A stretch of DNA of 64,000 nt, from NCBI GenBank assembly GCA_015066565.1, contig SVOB01000001.1, positions 310,001 through 374,000 of the forward strand, read 5' to 3'. The position numbers and the translations under genes were made by a program. Of the stretch, positions 8,244-14,982 are shown one piece after another (positions within the stretch are counted from its first letter, which is position 1; each line of letters begins with the position of its first letter). This DNA comes from Oscillospiraceae bacterium (GTDB taxonomy: Bacteria; Bacillota; Clostridia; Oscillospirales; Acutalibacteraceae). Under the pieces are notes generated by a model, which did no database searches, had not been told where the DNA came from, and saw only the letters and a list, made by a program, of their open reading frames with translations.

Positions 8244-8588
8244 TCAGAACATAAACCCGTTATATCCCCATTTATCGGAGAATTCAAACTTAACATAAGA
8301 CCTGTCGGGCGGGACTGACGCTTCTTCTTTCAGGATGGTACAAATTTCATCAGTAACTTTTTCAAGGTCGTCTTTTTTTGCCGTTCCGAAAATCGCAACC
8401 TCGGTAAAAGCCGAAGGAAGAGAGTTATTGCCTTTAAAATAGAGATGGCAGTTATCCTCAATATTTACCATAAGATAGGCTTCGGTTTTTCCGGGAAAAA
8501 GAGTAATCGCCTTGCCAAGTTTGGTTTTAATCTGTTCGATTTTTTCATCAGTTAATGAACTGCTGACTTTTACGTTGATATAAGGCAT
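8244..8588 (-). CDS. MIF-like tautomerase family protein
   Basis: A 114-residue protein starting MPYINVKVSSSLT. The ATG at 8588 is preferred over an in-frame TTG two codons earlier, as GAGG lies seven bases before it and processing would expose the N-terminal Pro, the catalytic base of the tautomerase superfamily. Length, beta-alpha-beta pattern and the YLMVNIEDNCHLYF segment fit the macrophage migration inhibitory factor branch rather than the 60-residue 4-oxalocrotonate type. The natural substrate is unknown; these proteins act on phenylpyruvate-like enols. It follows the Rrf2 gene by 15 bases and is probably transcribed with it. Confidence 0.82.
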   Translation of the reverse strand: MPYINVKVSSSLTDEKIEQIKTKLGKAITLFPGKTEAYLMVNIEDNCHLYFKGNNSLPSAFTEVAIFGTAKKDDLEKVTDEICTILKEEASVPPDRSYVKFEFSDKWGYNGFMF

Positions 8589-8603
8589 AACCAAACCTCT
8601 TTC

Positions 8604-9032
8604 TTAAATAACATAATCGTTTATTACTTCTTCGTTCATAAGGTCGGCAAGCGTTTTAGAGTCAAAGAAATCGTTTATAAGCTTGTCAAACTCGCGCCAG
8701 ACGGCAATCGTTCGGCAGTTATCGGCAAGAGGACAGCTTTCAGCGCCCTTTTCAAGACATTTAACCGGCGCTAAATCACTTTCGGTTATTCTTAAAACGT
8801 CACCAAGGGTGTATTCGTCCGGAGCTCTGTTAAGACGGTATCCGCCGCCTTTACCGTGAGCGCCTTCAATAAGCCCTGCCTTTGAAAGAGCAGTCATAAT
8901 GCTCTCAAGATATTTAAGGGAAATATCCTGCCTTGAGGCAATTTCCTTTAAGGCGATATAGTTTCCGCCCGAATGTTCGGCGATATCAACCATTACCCTT
9001 AAAGCATATCTTCCCCTTGTAGAGATTTTCAT
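8604..9032 (-). CDS. Rrf2 family transcriptional regulator (CymR/IscR-like)
   Basis: A 142-residue protein with the Rrf2 winged helix (MKISTRGRYALRVMVDIAEH, then SLKYLESIMTALSKAGLIEGAHGKGGGYRLNR). Three cysteines follow in the pattern C-x7-C-x5-C (CLEKGAESCPLADNC), close to the iron-sulfur ligand set of IscR-type members but with different spacing. Being next to cysK and metY, it is more likely a cysteine/sulfur regulator of the CymR kind, which in Bacillus acts in complex with CysK. It has its own promoter at 9066-9094, with AGGTG eight bases before the ATG. An inverted repeat at the metY promoter is a plausible target. Confidence 0.88.
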   Translation of the reverse strand: MKISTRGRYALRVMVDIAEHSGGNYIALKEIASRQDISLKYLESIMTALSKAGLIEGAHGKGGGYRLNRAPDEYTLGDVLRITESDLAPVKCLEKGAESCPLADNCRTIAVWREFDKLINDFFDSKTLADLMNEEVINDYVI

Positions 9033-9065
9033 AAGAATTCACCTGCCGAAATAGTTGCTCAGACC

Positions 9066-9094
9066 ATTATAACTTATTGCGAAGTAAAAATCAA
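9066..9094 (-). promoter_or_regulatory. SigA promoter of the rrf2-tautomerase unit
   Basis: Minus strand: -35 TTGATT (9089-9094), 17-base spacer, -10 TATAAT (9066-9071), lying in the 67-base gap after cysK. The regulator can therefore be made independently of the metY-cysK transcript. Confidence 0.7.
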
Positions 9095-9099
9095 TTAAA

Positions 9100-10032
9100 T
9101 TAATCGGCAAAAAGCGGAGTTGAAAGATACCTGTCGCCCGTGTCGGGAAGAAGAACAACTATATTTTTACCTGCATTTTCGGGTCTTTTCGTTATCTCAA
9201 TCGCAGCATAAAGAGCCGCGCCCGAGGAAATGCCGACAAGAACGCCCTCTTTCTTTCCGAAAAACTTTCCTGTTTCAAAAGCCGCTTCGTTTTCTACGGG
9301 TATAATCTCGTCGTAAACGCTCGTATCAAGTGTATCGGGAACAAAGCCTGCGCCGATTCCCTGGATTTTATGAGGTCCTGCAACGCCCGTTGAAAGAACA
9401 GCCGAAGTTTTAGGTTCAACCGCAACAATCTTTACGCCGCTGATTTTTTCTTTGAGATATTTGCCCGTTCCCGTGATTGTTCCGCCGGTTCCGACGCCTG
9501 CTACAAAATAGTCAACTTTTCCGTCAGTATCCTCGTAAATTTCGGGACCCGTTGTTTCATAATGAGCCTTGGGATTGGCGGGATTGACAAACTGACCGGG
9601 TATAAAGCTGTTGGGCGTTTCGTTTGCCAATTCCTCAGCTTTGGCAATAGCACCCTTCATACCCTTTGTTCCGTCTGTCAGAACAAGCTCGGCGCCATAG
9701 GCTTTCATAAGAGAACGTCTTTCAACAGACATTGTTTCGGGCATAACTATTATTATTTTATATCCTCTTGCCGCCGCAACGGAAGCAAGACCTATTCCCG
9801 TGTTTCCCGAGGTAGGCTCAATGATAACCGAATCAGGAGTAAGAACGCCTTTTTCTTCAGCGTCGTCAAGCATAGCCTTTGCAATTCTGTCCTTAACGGA
9901 GCCTGCGGGATTAAAATATTCGAGCTTTGCAAAAATCTTTGCTTTAAGATTAAGCTCTTTTTCAATGTTTGTCAGTTCAAGCAACGGGGTTTTACCGATT
10001 AACTGGTCTGCAGATGTATAAATGTTTGACAT
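9100..10032 (-). CDS. cysK: Cysteine synthase A (O-acetylserine sulfhydrylase)
   Basis: A 310-residue pyridoxal-phosphate enzyme of normal length. The PLP lysine is in [13 protein letters not shown], the substrate loop is [11 protein letters not shown], the phosphate-binding glycine loop is [16 protein letters not shown], and GISSGAA follows near the C-terminus. It makes cysteine from O-acetylserine and sulfide in the cytoplasm, and in relatives also binds CymR to signal cysteine status. It starts 12 bases after metY ends, so the two are one operon; together they give both cysteine and homocysteine branches of sulfide assimilation. Confidence 0.96.
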   Translation of the reverse strand: MSNIYTSADQLIGKTPLLELTNIEKELNLKAKIFAKLEYFNPAGSVKDRIAKAMLDDAEEKGVLTPDSVIIEPTSGNTGIGLASVAAARGYKIIIVMPETMSVERRSLMKAYGAELVLTDGTKGMKGAIAKAEELANETPNSFIPGQFVNPANPKAHYETTGPEIYEDTDGKVDYFVAGVGTGGTITGTGKYLKEKISGVKIVAVEPKTSAVLSTGVAGPHKIQGIGAGFVPDTLDTSVYDEIIPVENEAAFETGKFFGKKEGVLVGISSGAALYAAIEITKRPENAGKNIVVLLPDTGDRYLSTPLFAD

Positions 10033-10044
10033 AATAATTCTCCT

Positions 10045-11328
10045 TTATTTAATAGCCTCAAAACCTTTTTCAAGGTCGGCAATAATATCGTCAATATGCT
10101 CAGTACCGATTGAAAGCCTAACTGTTGTGGGCGTAATACCCGCGGAAAGAAGCTCTTCTTCAGTCATCTGTGAATGAGTTGTGGAAGCGGGATGAATTAC
10201 AAGAGATTTGACGTCCGCAACATTAGCGAGAAGCGAGAAAAGCTCAAGACTTTCGGTGAACTTTTTAGCCTTTTCGGCGTCGCCGTCAACTTCAAAAGTG
10301 AATATTGAAGCCGCGCCTGACGGAAAGTATTTATCGTATAATTCCTTCTGTCTGCCTGTTGCAAGCGAGGGATGATTTACTTTTTTAACCTGTGGATGAT
10401 TTTTAAGAAAATCAACTACCTTCAACGCGTTTTCAACGTGGCGTTCAAGCCTTAAGGAAAGCGTTTCAAGTCCCTGTAAAAGAAGGAACGAATTGAAGGG
10501 CGAAATTGTTGCGCCCTGGTCTCTCATAAGAGTTGTGCGAAGCTTCATAATATAAGCAATATTTCCGCAAGCCTCGGTAAATACAACCCCGTGATAAGAC
10601 GGATTAGGCTTTGAAAGACCCGGGAACTTATCATTCTGAGCCCAGTCGAAGTGTCCACCGTCAACTACTACGCCGCCCATTACGGTACCGTGACCGCCGA
10701 TAAACTTTGTAGCCGAATGAACAACAATATCGGCTCCCCTTTCAATCGGTCTTAAATAATAAGGCGTTGCAAAGGTATTGTCAACAATAAGCGGAATTCC
10801 GTTTTCGTGAGCGATTGAAGAAATCGCTTCAATGTCAATTACGTCGGAGTTCGGATTTCCGAGAGTTTCGGCGTAAAGAGCCTTTGTGTTAGGCTTAATC
10901 TCTTTTGCAAAATTCTCGGGGTCGGACGGGTCAACAAAGGTTACGTCAATCCCCTGATCTTTAAGAGTGTTGGCGAAAAGATTATATGTTCCGCCGTAAA
11001 GATTTACGGAAGAAACAATATGGTCGCCCGCCCTTGCGATATTCTGAATTGCGTAGGTTATAGCCGCCGAACCCGAAGCCGTTGCAAGAGCCGCTGCGCC
11101 GTTTTCAAGAGCGGCAATTCTCTTTTCAAAAACATCGGAGGTCGGGTTCATAAGTCTTGTATAGATATTGCCGCCCTCGGTAAGACCGAAGCGACCTGCC
11201 GCCTGGGCTGAATCTTTAAACACATAAGAGGTTGTAGCGTAAATCGGCACCGCCCTTGCGTCGGTTGCGCTGTCAGGCTGTTCCTGACCTACGTGAATCT
11301 GTTTTGTTTCAAATTTGTAGTTTGACAT
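10045..11328 (-). CDS. metY: O-acetylhomoserine sulfhydrylase
   Basis: A 427-residue member of the Cys/Met gamma family. The PLP lysine lies in VVHSATKFIGGHGTVMGG; other family marks are SGSAAITYAIQNIARAGDHIV, LYAETLGNPNSDV and the late HPASTTHSQM motif. Its length (about 430 rather than 380) and the SATKFIGGHG signature fit O-acetylhomoserine aminocarboxypropyltransferase, which makes homocysteine (sometimes cysteine) from sulfide. It is first in the metY-cysK operon, with a 24-codon Cys-rich leader ORF and a strong promoter upstream. Specificity between O-acetylhomoserine and O-succinylhomoserine is assigned by family only. Confidence 0.93.
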   Translation of the reverse strand: MSNYKFETKQIHVGQEQPDSATDARAVPIYATTSYVFKDSAQAAGRFGLTEGGNIYTRLMNPTSDVFEKRIAALENGAAALATASGSAAITYAIQNIARAGDHIVSSVNLYGGTYNLFANTLKDQGIDVTFVDPSDPENFAKEIKPNTKALYAETLGNPNSDVIDIEAISSIAHENGIPLIVDNTFATPYYLRPIERGADIVVHSATKFIGGHGTVMGGVVVDGGHFDWAQNDKFPGLSKPNPSYHGVVFTEACGNIAYIMKLRTTLMRDQGATISPFNSFLLLQGLETLSLRLERHVENALKVVDFLKNHPQVKKVNHPSLATGRQKELYDKYFPSGAASIFTFEVDGDAEKAKKFTESLELFSLLANVADVKSLVIHPASTTHSQMTEEELLSAGITPTTVRLSIGTEHIDDIIADLEKGFEAIK

Positions 11329-11364
11329 AATTAATTTCCTTTCATATTAAAATGGTTTGGTTGA

Positions 11365-11439
11365 TTAATAATTACAACATCGCCACATTCGTCCGAAACG
11401 GAAATTCTGTCTTAACAGGTCCAAAAACAAAAGTTTCAT
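11365..11439 (-). CDS. Leader peptide with tandem Cys codons upstream of metY
   Basis: A 24-codon ORF lies in the 5' leader of metY, between the promoter and the metY start. It begins MKLLFLDLLRQ and ends RMWRCCNY, with two adjacent UGU codons followed by AAU UAU UAA. A TAGGT lies seven bases before its ATG. The position, the size and the tandem codons for the product amino acid of the downstream pathway fit a cysteine-sensing leader peptide (ribosome-stalling control). No clear terminator/antiterminator was seen between it and metY, so any control may act through translation of metY, whose start is 36 bases beyond the leader stop. Confidence 0.6.
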   Translation of the reverse strand: MKLLFLDLLRQNFRFGRMWRCCNY

Positions 11440-11442
11440 TTC

Positions 11443-11510
11443 AATTACCTACCAATCAAGTATGTTGATTGCATTATAACACTACTAACCTACCGTGTCA
11501 ATAGGTAATT
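11443..11510 (-). promoter_or_regulatory. metY promoter flanked by a 9-bp inverted repeat (candidate Rrf2 operator)
   Basis: Minus strand: -35 TTGACA (11496-11501), 17-base spacer, -10 TATAAT (11473-11478), a perfect SigA promoter. It is bracketed by AATTACCTA (plus 11443-11451) and TAGGTAATT (11502-11510), exact inverted repeats. Within the promoter ACCTA-N9-TAGGT spans the -35 box, and CAATCA/TGATTG forms another small inverted repeat just after the -10. These are reasonable binding sites for the Rrf2 regulator encoded nearby, by inference only. Confidence 0.7.
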
Positions 11511-11531
11511 TAAAAATTTTTAAAAAATTTC

Positions 11532-11551
11532 GGGAGGGATTACTCCCTCCC
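11532..11551 (-). terminator. Terminator after the PAP2 gene
   Basis: GGGAGGGA (11532-11539) pairs with TCCCTCCC (11544-11551), an 8-bp stem with a 4-base loop. On the minus strand it is followed by GAAATTTTTT. It separates the GH51-PAP2 unit from the metY promoter 20 bases further on. Confidence 0.85.
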
Positions 11552-11571
11552 TCTATTTAATTGAATTTTAA

Positions 11572-12573
11572 TTATTTTGCCGCCTTGAAATGAGAGCCTT
11601 TACAGATAAGTATTTCACGGAATAAAAGCATTGTAAGGAAAGCTACGGTTCCGCCGATAAGTACGTCGCTGAAAAAATGAGCGCCGACCATAATTCTGCT
11701 TAATGCAACAAGACCCGTATAAACAATCGGGCAAACCCAGAGAGCAATTTTCTTACCCTTTGATTTAATTTTAAGTACGTCAATAAGCATTACAAGACAG
11801 TAGCTCATACCTGCCGAGCAGGTGTGACCGCTGGGGAATGATTTGCAGGCGTCGGTTGTTCCGAAATACCACATAAATTCGTTTTCGGTAAATCTCTGAC
11901 CGTTAAAGACGTACCATCTTGTATAATTCTTAAACCCGCCGATAAGCTGAGCGCCTTCAGTGTTCATAGCTCTGTATCTCATTCTGCCTGCCGGAATTTT
12001 AATAAGATTTACAAATCCGTTTGCAACAGCCGCTATGATTATAACCGCTATCGCAAATGTAAGAAGATTTTTAATCGTTTCGTCCTTGAAATTTCTTACA
12101 GCCAAGGTCCCTACGAAGCAGGCAACGCAACCGATAAACACCATTGAACAGGTAATAAAAGCGGCGCTTAATGACTCCTCATAGCCGATTTGTCTGACTA
12201 TATATCTTAAAACATCCTTGCCCATAACCGCATAAGCCGCAACGCCGCAGCCTGTTGAAACGGCAAGAAGAATATATTTAATAACCATATCCTTAATTCT
12301 TAAAAATACATTCCAGAAAATAATATGGAACGCAAAGGCGAGCATAAGATAAATCGGTGAACAGCCAATTGTTTCAAAGGCTCTTCCGAAGACATCGTCG
12401 GCATAATACTGTCCCTTAGGCAACGAAAATTTAGTTAAAAACTGACTTACCTGAAGGTCGGTAAAGGTTGCCGTTACAAGCAACGCGCCGAATACGACTA
12501 CGAAAAGGATTATGGCGAGTATTGTTTTCTCGCTCATATAAAAGCCCTTTTTCTTTTTGATTTCACTTGACAT
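11572..12573 (-). CDS. PAP2 family membrane phosphatase
   Basis: A 333-residue integral membrane protein. The three phosphatase motifs are visible: KIPAGRMRYR (variant of KxxxxxxRP, with Tyr-Arg in place of Arg-Pro), FPSGH near residue 240, and SRIMVGAHFFSDVLIGG near residue 295. Several hydrophobic segments precede and separate them. PAP2 enzymes remove phosphate from lipid phosphates such as phosphatidate or undecaprenyl diphosphate on the outer membrane face. The gene follows GH51 with a two-base gap, its GGAGG lying inside the end of GH51, so both are co-transcribed; a link between the two functions is not obvious. Confidence 0.85.
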   Translation of the reverse strand: MSSEIKKKKGFYMSEKTILAIILFVVVFGALLVTATFTDLQVSQFLTKFSLPKGQYYADDVFGRAFETIGCSPIYLMLAFAFHIIFWNVFLRIKDMVIKYILLAVSTGCGVAAYAVMGKDVLRYIVRQIGYEESLSAAFITCSMVFIGCVACFVGTLAVRNFKDETIKNLLTFAIAVIIIAAVANGFVNLIKIPAGRMRYRAMNTEGAQLIGGFKNYTRWYVFNGQRFTENEFMWYFGTTDACKSFPSGHTCSAGMSYCLVMLIDVLKIKSKGKKIALWVCPIVYTGLVALSRIMVGAHFFSDVLIGGTVAFLTMLLFREILICKGSHFKAAK

Positions 12574-12575
12574 TT

Positions 12576-14846
12576 TTAGTTTTCCTCCGCTTTTTTCTTC
12601 TTTCTTGATTTTATAAATCTTATGATTACATAAACTAAAACTATTAACAGTATCAGAACGCCGATACCGCCGAGAACTCCCGCCTTAACAGCGACGGGAA
12701 CGAATTTACCCTTTCCCTCGGGTACGGTGTCGGGCAAGGCGTAAAAGCCGCTGCCGTCATTTTCGCCGTAAGCTATTCTTATAACATTGACGCTGTATTT
12801 GCCCATTTTCACGTCGATTTTACTTTCTGCGGGCAATTCCTTTTCTTTTGGAACCACATATGTTTTTCCGACCTCGTTACAGGCTCCCTTATAATCCTCG
12901 GAAAGATATATATTCGACGCTTTATTAACATTATAACCCGTCAGGTCAAGATGAACGGTATTGTTTTTCCCGCTTGCGTTGACGAGCTTAACATAAATAG
13001 TCTCGCTCTCTTCATCAACCGTCACACTTTCGTAAATATCTTTTTCAACAAAGGTCTTACCGTTGCCTAAATCTGTTTTTATATATTCATTTCCCGTATT
13101 ATTCGAGTAGAGTAGCTGAACAAAGTAGCTCGGGGTTAAAACGGTTTGCTGTGAATCGAACCAGATAAGGTTAATATCCCAGCACTGAGCATTTACCTTC
13201 GCAAAGGTGGGCGCATAAGAGGACATAGCGACTATATCTCCGTTTCGCTCAAAGCCTGTCAGATACCCCGCTTCTTCAACAGCAGACCAGATATTCGACT
13301 TTGTCTGTAAAGTCCCGTAGCCATCGCTCGTAGCGGCGTACTCGCCCACAAACACCCTTGCGCCGTCTCTCGGAAAACCGTCATACCTTTCGTTGTTATA
13401 AAACAGATAGCTCTCTTTTGTATAGTAATGTTCATCGACAATTGTGTCGGTATATTTTTTATTGATTATATCCCAGGCGTAGTCGTAATCGTCACCATCA
13501 AGCCAGGTTCCCGAAGAAGAAATAACCGTAATTTCGGGATGCTTTTCCTTTACCGCTTTGTAAATGGCATCAAAGTTTCTGAAATAAAGCTCGCCCCAGT
13601 TTTCATTGCCGAGACCTATGTATTTAAGATTGAACGGCTCTTTGCTGCCGTTTTCAATCCTCTTTTTGCCCCAGACGGTTGTTTCATCGCCGTTAGCATA
13701 TTCGATTAAATCGAAAATATCCTGAACATAATCGTCAAACTCCTTTGTCCCGGGAGTAAGAGCGACAGACTCAATATATTTTTCAAACTCTTCCTTTGAA
13801 ATCTCGCCGTTTTCATAAGCCCACCGTCTTCCGCTGTAGTCGTTTCTTCCCTGGCAGGTTAAGGCGACGTTTAAAATCGGTACAGGCTCGGCGCCTATGT
13901 CGGCGCAAAGCTGAAAATATTCGTGATAACCCATTGACGAGGTGTTTATATACTGCCTGCCGTTCCAGTCGTCACGCCAAAGATTTTCGGACTGTTCTCT
14001 TTCTTCAAGAGGTCCGATTGTCTTTTTCCAGTCGTAAAGCTTATTCAAATCGGTTCCCTCGCAAAGACAGCCGCCGGGGAAACGGATGAACGCAGGGCGC
14101 ATATCCTCAAGAGCCTGATACAAATCGGAACGAAGCGTAACATATTTCCATTTTTCGCTATTGTAACCGTGACTGCTTTGAGGAATTAACTGAACAAAAT
14201 CAATATAAAACGTGCCGTTTCCCTCAATCACAAATGTAAGCCCGCTGTCTTCGGTATTTTCGCTCACAAGCTCAGCTTCAACCTTTCTCCATTTTTTATC
14301 GGTACCGATATCTATATCAACCGTATTTTCTCTTGTAATAAAATCAGAGAAAGAAACACCTACCGTGCCCTCAAAGTCCTCATTTATAACATAGCAGGAA
14401 AAATCATATTTCTCCCCTGCTTTAAAGCCCATATCGGCAGTTTTCCCCTTTTCAATATCTCTGTCATAAGTTTTGTATTTATAGTATTCGGGGAAACCGA
14501 TATTTTTAATTGTTGCATCGCCGTCAACTGTTATTTTTGCACAGTAACGGTTATTCTTATTCAAAGGGCGTTCCCTTGTTATTTCATATTCGCAATCATC
14601 GAAAACCCAGTTTGCCTCACGGTTGAAAAAGTATTCAAAAGAGTTGTTATTGACAAGGTTTGAGACAAGTCCGCCGTCGCAGGCGTAGGAAATATCCTCA
14701 ATAAACGCGCCGTAAAGCATATCGGAAATCGGATATTTTTCGTTTTCGGGAGAAATTTTAATTGTATAATCCGTCTTTGCAAACACAGTTACAACGGACA
14801 AAAGCAATACCGTAACGGCAATTATAACAGAAAAAAGCTTTTTCAT
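12576..14846 (-). CDS. Membrane-anchored GH51 alpha-L-arabinofuranosidase
   Basis: A 756-residue protein with an N-terminal signal peptide (MKKLFSVIIAVTVLLLSVV), a beta-sandwich region (about 95-220) resembling a CBM4/9 domain, a TIM barrel, and a C-terminal beta domain. The GH51 acid/base Glu is in GLGNENWGELYF and the nucleophile Glu in VFVGEYAATSDG. Unusually for a secreted GH51, the C-terminus has a transmembrane helix (GVLGGIGVLILLIVLVYVII) and a Lys-rich tail, so it would stay tethered outside the membrane. It should release arabinose from arabinoxylan or arabinan side chains. AAAGGAGGGG precedes the ATG. It forms an operon with PAP2. Confidence 0.93.
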   Translation of the reverse strand: MKKLFSVIIAVTVLLLSVVTVFAKTDYTIKISPENEKYPISDMLYGAFIEDISYACDGGLVSNLVNNNSFEYFFNREANWVFDDCEYEITRERPLNKNNRYCAKITVDGDATIKNIGFPEYYKYKTYDRDIEKGKTADMGFKAGEKYDFSCYVINEDFEGTVGVSFSDFITRENTVDIDIGTDKKWRKVEAELVSENTEDSGLTFVIEGNGTFYIDFVQLIPQSSHGYNSEKWKYVTLRSDLYQALEDMRPAFIRFPGGCLCEGTDLNKLYDWKKTIGPLEEREQSENLWRDDWNGRQYINTSSMGYHEYFQLCADIGAEPVPILNVALTCQGRNDYSGRRWAYENGEISKEEFEKYIESVALTPGTKEFDDYVQDIFDLIEYANGDETTVWGKKRIENGSKEPFNLKYIGLGNENWGELYFRNFDAIYKAVKEKHPEITVISSSGTWLDGDDYDYAWDIINKKYTDTIVDEHYYTKESYLFYNNERYDGFPRDGARVFVGEYAATSDGYGTLQTKSNIWSAVEEAGYLTGFERNGDIVAMSSYAPTFAKVNAQCWDINLIWFDSQQTVLTPSYFVQLLYSNNTGNEYIKTDLGNGKTFVEKDIYESVTVDEESETIYVKLVNASGKNNTVHLDLTGYNVNKASNIYLSEDYKGACNEVGKTYVVPKEKELPAESKIDVKMGKYSVNVIRIAYGENDGSGFYALPDTVPEGKGKFVPVAVKAGVLGGIGVLILLIVLVYVIIRFIKSRKKKKAEEN

Positions 14847-14941
14847 TTTCTCCCCTCCTTTAAATTATAATATCATAAAATAAATGTATTTACAATAAAT
14901 AATAATGAATAAAGGCTTAAATAATTAAAGGTTAAAAAGTA

Positions 14942-14967
14942 ACAACCCCCTCGATTGAGGGGGTTGT
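14942..14967 (-). terminator. Terminator of the first twin repeat-protein gene
   Basis: ACAACCCCCTC (14942-14952) pairs with GAGGGGGTTGT (14957-14967), an 11-bp stem with a 4-base loop, followed on the minus strand by TACTTTTTAACC. It lies just after the stop codon of the 14983-17868 gene. Confidence 0.85.
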
Positions 14968-14982
14968 AATTAGTTGATTAAT

